Shown: one piece after another, positions 10,227 to 20,690 of the stretch
Layout of the letters: every line of letters begins with the position of its first letter
Numbering within the stretch: the first letter of the stretch is position 1
Origin: Stratiolaelaps scimitus
Taxonomy: Eukaryota; Arthropoda; Arachnida; Mesostigmata; Laelapidae
Length of the DNA stretch: 64,000 nucleotides
Assembly: GCA_019614645.1 (NCBI GenBank)
Contig: JABWDB010000066.1
Coordinates: 1,257,733 to 1,321,732 of the forward strand
Direction: 5' to 3'
Translations under genes and position numbers: made by a program
The notes under the pieces: model-generated
Database searches by the model: none
What the model was told of the DNA's origin: nothing
The model's input: the letters and a program-made list of their open reading frames with translations, nothing else

Positions 10227-12095
10227 TCAGTAATACAAACCAGGTCTCCGAAGAACTCCTTGGGTCCAATATCTTGGAGGATCTTGAATACGCATGGAAG
10301 CAATACTTCGATGGCGATTTTGCCCAACCTCTCGCAGTCTCGCGTAATTCATGTAACATTGTGTACAGTACCACCATGTACAGGTAAGTGAACCACGAAT
10401 AGCGCTGAGGCATCGGTTGACCGCCAATCGGCACAGCCATCCGAAATAATTTAGAAGAACTCTAGGCGGAATCCCTTGGGCGACCCGTTCCAACATGAGA
10501 ACGGCCAAAGCTGAGAAAATTCCTGCGATTAGGATTGTCTGCGCGTGTCTGTAGCTGATATTGGACGTTGTCAGAAAAGAACTTCGGTTTCCCTCGACAT
10601 GGCTGAGGTGTTGCTGATACTGCTCTTCAACTTTTTTTTCATTTAGGTCATCGACCACTTTCTGCACATCAACGAATAAACGCTGTCGCCGCACGTACGT
10701 TTTATACTGGCTACCCTTGAAGAGACCCGTGCTTTGCAGCCACTGAATGTATACCCCGCCTCGAATAGGACAGAGGGAGACACGACTGAACCGCATATAG
10801 CTATTTGCATAGGTATACATGGGGAGGAACGTTTCAAATACTCGGATGATTTTTTTGGTATTTGCCGTCGTTTTTACCGGGTACCTCACCAGTTCAGGGT
10901 ACTTTCGATCCATGTACTTAAAGAAGATCTCGTCCCCGTATTTATCAAACACACAGACAGCGTCGTATTTAAGCAGTGCCAATATAGTGCTGTGCTTTTC
11001 GCCAAACGGGGAGAACGTTTCAGCAAACGTCCCATCTGTTGAGTTGAAGGGGGTTAACTCATTACAGCCATCCACTGAATGAATCTTATGAACAGGGGCG
11101 AAGGAGAGGTTTTTGACTAGATCACCAGCAAGCACCCACATTACCACCTGGACTAATAGAGACCAAAGGCCTATGGACATGAAGACGGACATTCGAAGCC
11201 GACGGATAGGTATTGCTTGGTGCGATATCATCATGACGAAGGTGTTGAAAATCGCATTCTGCATTTGTCCTTGGTAGTGCGAAATTACTGCTATCGCAAA
11301 ACCAAGGATGAGCAGAACTGCCATGAAGCTGGGATGAGCAACTAATTCCGATTTTACATTTAGGAGCTGAGGCTTTTGGGGTTGATACACCGAAAAAACG
11401 ATTGGAGAAGAGGTGCCAATCATGGGCTGATCAATGAAGGGTTCCAATGAACGTTCCGACAGCGGTATCCCTCCCAGACACAAAATCCGCGTTTGGTTAC
11501 CGAGCTTCATCCAGATGTTGTACCCTTCAAGGCTGCTAAGGGCGCCGTTGTCGATGTGGGTGATAGAGACGGGGTACAAATCATTGATCCATGTTGAAGG
11601 AACTTCGATGGTTCGACTGGAGAGCTCGAGGGGATGTTGAATGATGCCAAGTGATCTGGCTGGGAACACACCCCAGCCGGTGGGGTAACTATTCTTTGTA
11701 TATGGGACGATTGAGAAGTCATTGAACGCGTACAGTCCCTGTAGATCCCGTACAATTATGTAGGCGGTGCCGTACGCACAGAAGCGGAACGCATGCATGA
11801 AGAAACCTTTACGAAATTCGGCCGCCGATTGCCTGGTGACGACGAGTATGCTCTGCTGTGGACAGGCAGCAAAGACTCGATGTGGTGGGACCATGACGAG
11901 TTGATCGGGGAACCGGTGATAGAACTCATCACTATACGGGAACTCGTGAAACACTACCAACAGTGGTACTTCACGACTCAGTTTATGGATCGCGCTGAAA
12001 TAGGCTTCCCGGTCAGACTGCGGGATTGAAGGCATTAGTTCAGGATTGAGACCATGGCAGGGCAGGAACAACGCCAAACAAAGGTAAAACCACAT
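10227..12095 (-). CDS. IR-1: divergent ionotropic-receptor-like protein, 622 aa, intact
   Basis: Probable ligand-gated cation-channel subunit of the divergent IR type (variant ionotropic glutamate receptor, usually chemosensory), plasma membrane. Residues 1-15 are a signal peptide; S1 about 20-250; TM1 about 256-274; a pore-loop-like segment (NAIFNTFVMMISHQ) about 280-293; TM2 about 303-325; S2 with SVDGCNELTPFNS, AVCVFDKYGDEIF and VSLCPIRGG; TM3 about 520-537; then a basic cytoplasmic tail ending in GLYY. Length, single exon and membrane order fit divergent IRs. The glutamate-binding Arg/Thr/Asp set is not evident, as is usual in that class. ATG at 12095 gives the signal peptide directly. 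It is the only member without a lesion. Ligand unknown; a non-IR membrane protein remains possible. Confidence 0.8.
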   Translation of the reverse strand: MWFYLCLALFLPCHGLNPELMPSIPQSDREAYFSAIHKLSREVPLLVVFHEFPYSDEFYHRFPDQLVMVPPHRVFAACPQQSILVVTRQSAAEFRKGFFMHAFRFCAYGTAYIIVRDLQGLYAFNDFSIVPYTKNSYPTGWGVFPARSLGIIQHPLELSSRTIEVPSTWINDLYPVSITHIDNGALSSLEGYNIWMKLGNQTRILCLGGIPLSERSLEPFIDQPMIGTSSPIVFSVYQPQKPQLLNVKSELVAHPSFMAVLLILGFAIAVISHYQGQMQNAIFNTFVMMISHQAIPIRRLRMSVFMSIGLWSLLVQVVMWVLAGDLVKNLSFAPVHKIHSVDGCNELTPFNSTDGTFAETFSPFGEKHSTILALLKYDAVCVFDKYGDEIFFKYMDRKYPELVRYPVKTTANTKKIIRVFETFLPMYTYANSYMRFSRVSLCPIRGGVYIQWLQSTGLFKGSQYKTYVRRQRLFVDVQKVVDDLNEKKVEEQYQQHLSHVEGNRSSFLTTSNISYRHAQTILIAGIFSALAVLMLERVAQGIPPRVLLNYFGWLCRLAVNRCLSAIRGSLTCTWWYCTQCYMNYARLREVGQNRHRSIASMRIQDPPRYWTQGVLRRPGLYY

Positions 12096-12696
12096 TTGGA
12101 GTTCAGTTCGTATAAATCATGAATGAACGGATCCTGAAACGAACACTTGGGTGCGGTATCCAGTTAATGGTATAGAGTATTCAGATATTGAAAAAGTCTG
12201 TTTTGAAAGTTACTTGAATCAGTTAAGATAGGTTGCCGTCCTGGATCACAGCTCACCGCTTCATGTGACCTTTTCCTTTTTAGGTAATTCTCTTTTTCAT
12301 ACCTCTCAGTGCCGTTGTTCAGCATTGCTTCAAGGACCTATAATGTCGATCGTGCTGCATGTGACCTAACGTTTAATTCACAGATTCTGACTTGAATTGG
12401 AGTCACGTATTCAGCATTCTTCACATCAACAATGATAGCTGCAGCTGCGCAGCTTCCCGGTTGTACCTCTCTGTAGTTCTCTACAAAGATCGGTTTATTT
12501 CCAGCACGCGGGAATATAGTTCTATTTAAACAGCTTAGACAGCCGTTATTGACAATTGTTGCTCGGCTGCGAGCAGAACGACAAAATTGACCACCTTCAC
12601 ACCTAAATACGAAAAACACATTCGCATCGGATCGATTTGAAGAAGTTTGCTAGACTCTGTCCTCATTTAAACTCGTTCCTCACCATATGGATCGGT
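12096..12696. promoter_or_regulatory. IR-1 5' flank conserved with IR-2
   Basis: 12096-12650 aligns with 20090-20680 by eye, with substitutions and small indels. It contains the promoter of IR-1 by position; 'ttcagttcgtataaat' at about 12104-12117 is common to both genes just upstream of the ATG. I could not single out a TATA box with confidence. Confidence 0.5.
12338..12619 (-). other. Uncharacterised ORF, 93 codons, possible exon or relic
   Basis: Open frame with a Cys-containing composition. The segment VQPGSCAAAAIIVDVKNAEY is followed by VTPIQVRICEL. The homologous stretch at 20340-20480 retains VRPGSC, VKNAEQVTPIQ but is interrupted by stops. I do not recognise the family. It could be an exon fragment of an unrelated gene carried along with the receptor block, or chance. 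Confidence 0.25.
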
Positions 12697-13010
12697 AAAC
12701 ACGGAGTCATCAACGAGTTGTCACATGACGTTGTCACCTCTTTGTCGACTGCCAATTTGTGGCGATAACGGGAGAAAAACACCTCATTCATCCACTGTCA
12801 ATTCAGTTCGGAAATATCGATCAATAACGACATAAAACAGTGAATGTTGGTCGCTTTCAGCTCCCCGTAGAGTTCATTGTAACTGTAACGTCGAAATCGT
12901 GTATATCAATCAAAAAGCTGAATTATAAAACGTTTAAAAAGTAATCTACAAATAAAAAAGTTTTCTTAGCATAAATATTTAATTCGTATATCGATATTTA
13001 TTTTCAGTGT
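12697..13010. repeat. Repeat X, copy 2
   Basis: See 8094-8410. Lies about 600 bp upstream of the IR-1 start codon. Confidence 0.75.
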
Positions 13011-13014
13011 AATA

Positions 13015-13911
13015 ATAATATTGTAGCACTTCTTATTGGAAGCTGCCCTATGGTGGCATCAATAAGAAAAACTGTGATACCAGGTATCGATAATGACTCT
13101 ACGTGACCTCGCCACTACAGCCATTGGCTTTATTCCATACGGCATTGTACATTACCATCTATATCATCGAAGTTCTCGCCGGACGGCTACACTTCTAGGC
13201 CGTCTTATCTATTGTGGCGTCTGCCGCATAGGCGATCTAGTTCATCGTAACAGTAGGCCGCCGTGACTGACGCTTGTCGCTACGGAGCGTCTGTTCGTAG
13301 CCACAATTCCCGTCGCATGGCAGCCGCGGCCGGTTGGTCGGCTCTCCGCCGGGCGAGGACGTGGCGACCCCTGGCGGTCAGTGAGCGCTACTCGACGACT
13401 ATATAAGGACAGCAATTCAGTTAATAAAACACTGTTTACTCTCAGTCAACTGAACCGCGAGTGTTCACTAAGCGAGTCTGTGGTCCACTTGTTATCATCT
13501 GGCTAAACTAGTGAACCTGTAACCCTCTCCAAATTTCCCAACATATTCGTTATCAGCACGATCATTCGATCTAAGCAAAACGTTTATCTTCAAAATTATC
13601 CCACCACAAGGTACGTAATCATCAAAAAGATAAGAAGTGTAACGATAACCGTGGGCCCGTTTAAGGTAAGAACACAAACTGAATCTCTGGTTTGAAAGGA
13701 AAGCACCAGACCCGCAACGACCGGTGTTACCTCCTTGGGAAGAAGTTGTTAAGATATCGCTGGAAAACAACGATATCTTCAGGGAAGAGTCTGATATTAA
13801 AAAGTAACAAACTGAAATGTGATGGAAGCGACTTCATCCTCTGAGAGGGAAAAAATGAAATGGCTATTTGAAACAGAACAGTATGTCCACGAAGTAATAA
13901 AATGTACTCTG
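13015..13911 (+). mobile_element. Ty1/copia-like element fragment 2: LTR-like region and gag start
   Basis: Contains the same 'gactatataaggacagc' promoter-like core as fragment 1, preceded here by about 370 bp of GC-richer sequence (13015-13385) that may be the U3 part of an LTR. A leader and the first gag codons (ERE..MKWLFETEQYVHEVIKCTL) follow, ending where a family C LINE begins. LTR ends and a primer-binding site could not be fixed; 'ttatcatctgg' at about 13491 is a candidate just after the putative LTR. Confidence 0.5.
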
Positions 13912-14790
13912 GCGAATTTCCAACGAGATTCGACGGATTGTGTCCTTGTACCTGGGAGGGCGAGCTCTGGTCGCAGGGGGCCTAAATCACGAGGTCACTG
14001 CCGGCGTCTCCCAGGGTTCGATTCAGGGCTCTGGAACCTTCTCTACGACGGGGTTCTGCAAACCGATATGACGGAGGGCGTTGAACTCCTCGCCAACGTG
14101 GATGACCTAGCGGTGATGGTAACGGCGAGAACGGAGGACACCCTTGGGGTCACGGCCAATGAAGCCTTACGTGGGGTGGCACAGTGGATGAATTCCCACC
14201 ATCTCCAGCTTGCACCTGCCAAGACGAAGGCTGTGTACCCAACGGGCAGGAAGAGGAAGCGGGGGATCAACCTCTTGCTCGATGGTGACCCGATAGAATT
14301 CAGGCGGGCGGCGAAATACCTCGGAGTCATTCCTGACCAAAGGCTGAATGGCCCTCTAAGGTTCACCAATATGGGCGGATCTGGCGCTCCCTACTGCGAC
14401 GCATAGGGGGATGCTGTGATCTGCCCAACGGACGCTGGCAATCAGGATGAGCCGAGCGTACCGGACGGTGTTGACCGACGTTCTCCTAGCCAGAATGGTA
14501 CCATGAATCTTCTAGCTACTGAAAGAGGCTTCAGGCTTCCCGCCGGGAACTTCGATCCGACCATGTCCCGGAGGGTCACCCTCGACGCGTGGCAACAACA
14601 GAGGATGGTAGTATTACTCCTGTAGTGACGAAGGGGCGTTGGACTAAAAGTCTGATCTAGACCTCAGGGTGTGGCTAGACAGCAATATGGGAAAGCTCAC
14701 GTATGAGGCAAGGCAAGTGCTCACGGGCAGATCCAAACCTACATGGTTAAGACCGGAGCATGACCAGACAAGCTATCTAGAAATGAAAAC
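13912..14790 (+). pseudogene. LINE family C, RT and thumb fragment
   Basis: Plus-strand fragment. Frame-shifted pieces give EIRRIVSLYLGGRALVAGG and GVSQGSI, then an open stretch with LLYDGVLQTDM, NVDDLAVMV (motif C with NVDD in place of YADD, so catalytically dead), RRAAKYLGVIPDQRLNG and, after another shift, SQNGTMNLLATERGFRLPA and MSRRVTLDAWQQQ. Homologous to 50768-53040. 5' truncated at the junction with copia gag. Confidence 0.75.
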
Positions 14791-15189
14791 AGAAACTTTC
14801 TGAGAAGCCAATCCAACGAAGAGATACTTAACTTTATTCAACCAAACGTTGCAAGATTAATTAAGAAATAGAGGAGATCGAAACAGCCAAGGAAAGGATG
14901 TAACATTCTGGGACACTCAGGTATTCACTAAGTAGTCTTGGTGCCAGCTCTCTAACTTCCTTTAGTTGAGAAAGCTTAAGCTTCGATAGCTAAATTGAGG
15001 ATAAACGCAAGCAACATTCACCTTACGACTTACTTGAATTTACTCACGCATTGATTTTAGGGGGAAACGTGAGATTTGCTGCTAGCTAAACATACCAGTT
15101 GATAATCAAACCAAGGAACTGTCTCTCTAAAACTCAAATTACACTTAAGCAATATGCAACAGGAAGGATCATTAGGTTAAAGGATGGAA
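14791..15189. other. No recognised feature
   Basis: AT-rich sequence, no repeat partner noticed. Confidence 0.4.
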
Positions 15190-15690
15190 AGGAGAGAGAC
15201 AGGGTCCCCAGTGAGCCACCAAAGCCCACCCCCGGGCCTAGGGGGCCACCACCTTTAGTTGGACCAGCTTCCCCCACGCGTTGCTTTCCAGGTGGGCTGG
15301 GGATAGGTGGACCGGGCAGCCGGGACCTCTTGGGTAGATTGGCCGGTCTGGTGCAGAGGCCTCCTCCTTCAATAGTCTCTCCCCGCGCATTTCAGCTAAA
15401 ATGGGCCAGGGATTAGGTGACCGAGTATCCCAGGATAGGACCTCAACACGGAGGCCAAAGTAGTCATAAGAAATTAAGGCACTCGGCTATAGAGCACTAG
15501 CCAGACACTAGCAGTTACACACCTTCCCTAGCTATCGAGGTATTGCCAAGCGTGCGAACTCCAGGGAAGAGATAGATCCTCAGCAGAGGATTAGTTTTAG
15601 CAGATAGAGGAGTTTTGTCATCCACATCAATCCTGTACTGGATCGGCCCACTTTTATGGAGATTGGAACGTCAGTGTATGTGGCGATATT
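15190..15690 (+). repeat. Dispersed ~430-500-bp retrotransposed 3' unit (copy 2, plus orientation)
   Basis: Reverse complement of the unit at 4443-4875 and 22391-22838. It includes the two modules ending in 'cgcgcatttc' and the 'ggctatagagcactagcc' segment. Confidence 0.65.
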
Positions 15691-16095
15691 GGAATAAAAT
15701 TGGCGCAAATATTGTCGATATACGAAGAATTTGCCAGACCCGTTTAAACGCGTTCCTCGCCATATAGATCGGTAGACACGGAGTCGTCAACGAGTTGTCA
15801 CATGACCTTGTCACCTCTTTGTCGACTGCAAATATGTGACGCTAGCGGGAAAAATATCACTTCGTCCAATATCAATTCAGTTCAAAAATATCGATCATAG
15901 CGAAACATAGATGAACGTTGGCTGATGTGGGCTTCATGTAGAGCTCATTTTAAATGAAGTTGAAAAGTCAACGTCAGAATAGTGAAGATGAATCAAAATA
16001 TGAACTGAAAAGTATTTAAAAGGTATTCTGCAAATGAGAAAGTTTTTTAGTATAGATATTTAATTAGCATATCGATATTTATTTAAAGTGTAATA
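15691..16095. repeat. Repeat X, copy 3
   Basis: Longer copy, including the 'cgaagaatttgccag' left extension also found in copy 4 at about 20695. Confidence 0.75.
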
Positions 16096-16136
16096 TAATA
16101 ATATTAACAGCTATATTGTTTGAGCGTGTGCTTTTT

Positions 16137-16262
16137 TATAGAGGTTAAAGGTAAATCCTGGATGGACACAAGGCTTCACAACTAAGGTATTTGTCTGGTA
16201 GTGTCGGACTCTTACCGACTAAACCCAGAACCGATTTTGACTTGGGGCACTGACCGTAACTG
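16137..16262 (-). repeat. LINE 3'-UTR repeat (Y), copy 2
   Basis: Same as 8576-8700, at the equivalent place in the second alpha block. Confidence 0.7.
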
Positions 16263-16337
16263 TTTGAACGTGTGTTCAAGGCCACCTATTGTCGCGGGCT
16301 GCGGGGGCTCTAGTTGATCACGCCTCCATTGAGTGAG

Positions 16338-16366
16338 TATATATATATATATATATACATATATAT
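16338..16366. repeat. (TA)n microsatellite
   Basis: Interrupted TA repeat, orthologous to 8768-8799. Confidence 0.9.
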
Positions 16367-16739
16367 GTATTTGCCATTCTTTCCAGAATCGCTTTTGCAT
16401 CAGAGGCGTGCCTAATGCAGGGAGACGCAGCTGGTTATATTATTTTCACAATTGTTGTTGTTCTTATTTCATGTCTATTTCCCGGTTATTAAATTCCTTC
16501 ACTGTCTTTGTTTGTCCGATATTGCCAATTTTCGTTTTGTTTTATTCGGTTCTTGTCACGGCACTCGTTCTGTGAAACCTAGCGCAACTTTAATATGTAC
16601 CTTTCTTGTGCCCACTGTTTAGCACCTCAGCAACACATATTTGATTACTTCATCTTCTTTTCCGCAAATTCGGCTGGGATTCCGCAAACTCCACAAATTT
16701 GTCACCTTGCATTTTTCATTTCCTTCAAATTTGACCTCG

Positions 16740-17490
16740 GCGTTTTGCTACTTAACAAATTGCTTTTCAACAGTATGCTGAAGATTAGTGGCCATAATCA
16801 GTTCGATCAACTATGGGCGCACACTATTCTGACTGAATACTTTAGCCAGCCCAAACGTAAGTAAACAAAGTAAATTAGGTTAGGTACACAATGACCTCGA
16901 TGGAAATCGATGACATTGATGAATATATAAGTGAGGCGATATTTTTTTTATTATTATTAGAGAGAGGGGGTGATATATTCCATATTAATGGTTAACGCCA
17001 GGATGAAAATCCTATCCTTGCGGGCCAGACCATGTGAGGTTGACTGTGAATAGGAAAACCTCCTTTGCTCACTAAAACCTCCAGGTTGTAAATTAAGCGT
17101 CTTAACTCGCCTTTCTTAATTAAGGCAGCTCGATGCCGGAATAAACCTATCGCCTTCACACGCTTTCTCGCTTATTCGGAAGTATCGTCATACATATGAT
17201 ATCTTTATCGCCACGTGGCACGATATTTCATAGTCGCCACGTGTTTGTATTGAACTACGGCATTAGTAGTCTTCGTTAGAATCATTATTGGAATTTCAAT
17301 CATGTCTGCCTTTTTGCCACCAGCTTGCTAACTCTTGCCGGTTCTTCTATTAATGCTTCATTTTAGCGATTTCACATTAATTCCATTCTAATTGGATAGG
17401 CTGTAGAGTATAGAAGACCCACATACTACTTTCTACTATAGATCGATTCCTCGTTGAGTGTTGTGGTGTTTTGTTAGAAGCAGTGATAGA
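16740..17490. other. Segment present only in alpha block 2
   Basis: Compared with block 1 (junction near 9640), about 750 bp is extra here. No ORF, terminal repeats or poly(A) recognised, so insertion here and deletion from block 1 cannot be told apart. Confidence 0.5.
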
Positions 17491-17632
17491 GGAACTAGAT
17501 CAAATGTAATGTGAGTATTTTGGTTACAAGCGTCACCTGTGATGTGATTCGTAGCGATTTGTAGCCGTTAGCTGAGGATATTTACTTGATCTGGGGTAGT
17601 AGCCCACCACATATTGCTGAAACATTACTCAG

Positions 17633-17769
17633 TTTTTTTTTTTTTTAAGGGGGCTGTTGGCATGCTAATGCATGCCAACACCATGGCCGCCTTGAACCTC
17701 AGACTCCACAAAACTCCCTTCTTGGTACTGCCTACCTTGTCCACCACGCCATGCCCGCAGGCTACTCAG
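17633..17769 (-). mobile_element. Short retroposon with 14-bp poly(A) and 3' hairpin, 7-bp TSD
   Basis: Inserted relative to alpha block 1. The empty site 'attactcagtctgtga' is at about 9770, and here TACTCAG flanks the insert (17626-17632 and 17763-17769). Poly-T at 17633-17646 marks a minus-strand element. Next to the tail is a 9-bp perfect stem, TTGGCATGC / GCATGCCAA, with a 4-nt loop. A related end lies at 21425-21460. Confidence 0.8.
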
Positions 17770-18259
17770 TCTGTGAACAAGTTGTGTATTTAGAGATTTA
17801 TTTCAATGTATATGAATTGTACTCACATGTATATGGTTCCTAACATGGAGTGATATACAATACATGTTTGGAACCATGAGACCATGCCTGGGGATAGTGA
17901 AACACGTGAGTGACTCACAGGAGAGAGTTTCGGACACCTTTAGTGTTACAATCATAGTACAATCACACATGATAGGGTCCAGGGCGACCGCTATAACAGG
18001 CGACATCCTAGGCCGTGTGCACGATAAGACAGAATACAAAGAGAATAGATGGCTGTACGGGATACCTTTAAAAACATATCTCTTGTTGTCACAGAAGCAG
18101 ACATGTTTTTAATGGCATTACTCTGAAGCTGCGTACGACGATCAGACGCTGGGCGAATACAAGTCCACAGGATCATATGAGCCGAGTGTCTTGACCCCGC
18201 CGATAATTCTCACAGTTTATTCACTAATACAAATCAGGTTTCCGAAGAACTCCTTGGAT

Positions 18260-20089
18260 CTAATATCTTGGAGGACCTTGCATACGCTTGGGAGCAATAT
18301 TTCGATGGCGACTTTGCCCAACCTCTCGCAGTCTCACATAATTCATGTAGCATTGTGTACAGTACCACCGTACACAGGTAAGTGAACCACGAATAGCGCT
18401 GAGACATCGGTTGACCGCCAGTCGACACAGCCGTCCAAAATAATTTAGAAGAACTCTAAGCGGAATCCCTTGGGCGATCCGTTCCAACATGAGAACTGCC
18501 AAAGCTGAGAAAATTCCTCCGATTAGGATTGTCTGAGCGTGTCCGTAGCTGATATTGGACGTTGTCAGAAAAGAACTTCGGTTTCCCTCGACATAGCTGA
18601 GGTGTTGCTTATACTGCTCTTCGACTTTTTCTTCATTTAGGTCATCGACCACTTTCTGGACATCAACGTATAAATGCTGTCGCTGCCCGTACGTTATATA
18701 CTCACTACCCTTGAAGAGACCCGTGCTAAGCAGCCACTGAATGTATACCCCGCCTCGGATAGGACAGAGGGAGACACGATTGAACCGCATATAGGCAATT
18801 CCAAAGTTGTCCACGGGCAAAAACGTTTCAATTACCCGAATGATTTTCTTGGTATTTGCCGTCGTTTTTACCGGGTACCTCACCAGTTCAGGGTACTTTC
18901 GATCCATGTACTTAAAGAAGATCTCGCCCCCGTATTTATCGAACACACAGACAGCGTCGTATTTGAGCAGTGCCAACATAGTGCTGTACTTTTGGCCAAA
19001 CGGGGAGGAAGTTTCTGCAAATGTCCCATCTGTTGAGTTGAAGGGGGTTAACTCATTACAGCCATCCACTGAATGAATCTTATGAACAGGGGCGAAGGAG
19101 AGGTTTTTGACTAGATCACCAGCAAGCACCCACATTACCACCTGGATTAATAGAGACCAAAGGCCTATAGACATGAAGACGGACATTCGAAGCCGACGGA
19201 TAGGTATTGCTTGGTGCGATATCATCATGACGAAGGTGTTGAAAATCGCGTTCTGCATTTGTCCTTGGTAGTGCGAAATTACTGCGATCGCAAAACCAAG
19301 GATGAGCAGAACTGCCATAAAGCTGGGACGAGCAACTAATTCCGATTTTACATTTAGGAGTTGAGGTATTTGGGGTTGGTACACCGAGAAAACGATTGGA
19401 GAAGAGGTTCCAATCATAGGCTGAGCAGTGAAGGGTTCCAATGAACGTTTCGACAGCGGTATCCCTCCCAGACACAAAACCCGCGTTCGGTTACCGAGCT
19501 TCATCCAGATGTTGTACCCTTCAAGGCTGCTATAGGCGCCGTTGTTGATGTGGGTGATAGAGACAGGGTACAACTCATTGATCCATGTTGAAGGAACTTC
19601 GATGGTTCGACTGGAGAGCTCGAGGGGATGTTGAATGATGCCAAGTGGTCTAGCTGGGACCACACCCCAGCCGGTGGCGTAACTATTCTTTGTATATGGC
19701 ACAATTGAGAAGTCATTGAACGCGTATAGTCTCTGTGGATCCCGTAGAATTATGTATGCGGTACCGTACGCGCAGAAGCGGAACGCATGCATGAAGAAAC
19801 CTTTACGAAATTCGTCCGCCGATTGCCTGCTAACGACGAGTATGCGTTGCTGTGGACAGGCAGCAAAGACTCGATGTGGTGAGATCATGACGAGCTGATC
19901 GGGGAACCGGTGATAGAACTCATCACAATACGGGAACTCGTGAAACACTACCAACAGTGGTAGTTCACGACTCAGTTTATGGATCGCGCTGAAATAGGCT
20001 TTCCGGTCAGACTGCGGGATTGAAGGCACTAGTTCAGGATTGAGACAATGGCAGGGCAGGAACAACGCCAAACAAAGGTAAAACCACAT
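18260..20089 (-). CDS. IR-2: divergent ionotropic-receptor-like protein, 609 aa
   Basis: Closest paralogue of IR-1, aligned without gaps over 609 residues: signal peptide, S1, TM1 (about 256-274), pore loop, TM2 (about 303-325), S2 with SVDGCNELTPFNS and VSLCPIRGG, and TM3. Start at 20089 is equivalent to IR-1. The codon equivalent to IR-1 Trp610 (TGG) is TAG, so the last 13 residues of the family tail are lost; the sequence after the stop still reads QGVLRKPDLY in frame. The truncated part is cytoplasmic and outside the channel core, so the protein may still function. Like IR-1, it is probably a chemosensory channel subunit. Confidence 0.78.
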   Translation of the reverse strand: MWFYLCLALFLPCHCLNPELVPSIPQSDRKAYFSAIHKLSRELPLLVVFHEFPYCDEFYHRFPDQLVMISPHRVFAACPQQRILVVSRQSADEFRKGFFMHAFRFCAYGTAYIILRDPQRLYAFNDFSIVPYTKNSYATGWGVVPARPLGIIQHPLELSSRTIEVPSTWINELYPVSITHINNGAYSSLEGYNIWMKLGNRTRVLCLGGIPLSKRSLEPFTAQPMIGTSSPIVFSVYQPQIPQLLNVKSELVARPSFMAVLLILGFAIAVISHYQGQMQNAIFNTFVMMISHQAIPIRRLRMSVFMSIGLWSLLIQVVMWVLAGDLVKNLSFAPVHKIHSVDGCNELTPFNSTDGTFAETSSPFGQKYSTMLALLKYDAVCVFDKYGGEIFFKYMDRKYPELVRYPVKTTANTKKIIRVIETFLPVDNFGIAYMRFNRVSLCPIRGGVYIQWLLSTGLFKGSEYITYGQRQHLYVDVQKVVDDLNEEKVEEQYKQHLSYVEGNRSSFLTTSNISYGHAQTILIGGIFSALAVLMLERIAQGIPLRVLLNYFGRLCRLAVNRCLSAIRGSLTCVRWYCTQCYMNYVRLREVGQSRHRNIAPKRMQGPPRY

Positions 20090-20690
20090 TTGGAGTTCAG
20101 TTCGTATAAATCATGAATGAACGGATCCTGAGACGAACACTTGGATGCGGTAACCAGTTAATGGGATAGAGTGTTCAAGTATTGAAAAATCTGTTTTGAA
20201 AGTTACTTGAATCAATTAATATAAGTTACCGTCCCGGACCAAAGCTCACCGCTTCATGTGACCTCTTCTTTATGGGTGATCCTCTTTGCGATTTCAGGCC
20301 TCTCAGTATCGTTGTGCAGCATTGCTTCAGGGACCTATCATGTCAAAATTCGCAGCTTCTCACTTTGAATTGGAGTCACTTGTTCAGCATTCTTCACAGC
20401 AAAAATGATATCTGCAGAAGGGCAGCTTCCTGGTCGTACCTCAGTATAGTGCTATATATAATAGAAATCGGCTGATTTCCAGCACGCAGGAATGAAAATA
20501 AATTTAAACGGCTTTGGCAGTATTATCGGCAGTTATTGCTCGACTAGAAGTTCGCTGGAAGAAAACATTGACCCTTTTCAACATAGGGTTGCTAAGTTCA
20601 CACATAAATACGCAAAACACATTCGCATCAGATAGATACTGTCTGTATATATGGCGGTACTAGAATGTAACAGTCACAAATGTTGTCGAC
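20090..20690. promoter_or_regulatory. IR-2 5' flank conserved with IR-1
   Basis: Aligns with 12096-12650. Includes the interrupted homologue of the 12338-12619 ORF. Confidence 0.5.

Noticed and set aside
10227..12095. IR-1 as an odorant or gustatory receptor (seven-TM type)
   Set aside because: Only about three membrane segments plus a pore-like loop and a large N-terminal secreted part are visible.
13015..13490. Complete LTR with defined ends
   Set aside because: TATA-like core and a second partial copy at 7056 are present, but I could not find matching terminal dinucleotides, a TSD or a second LTR.
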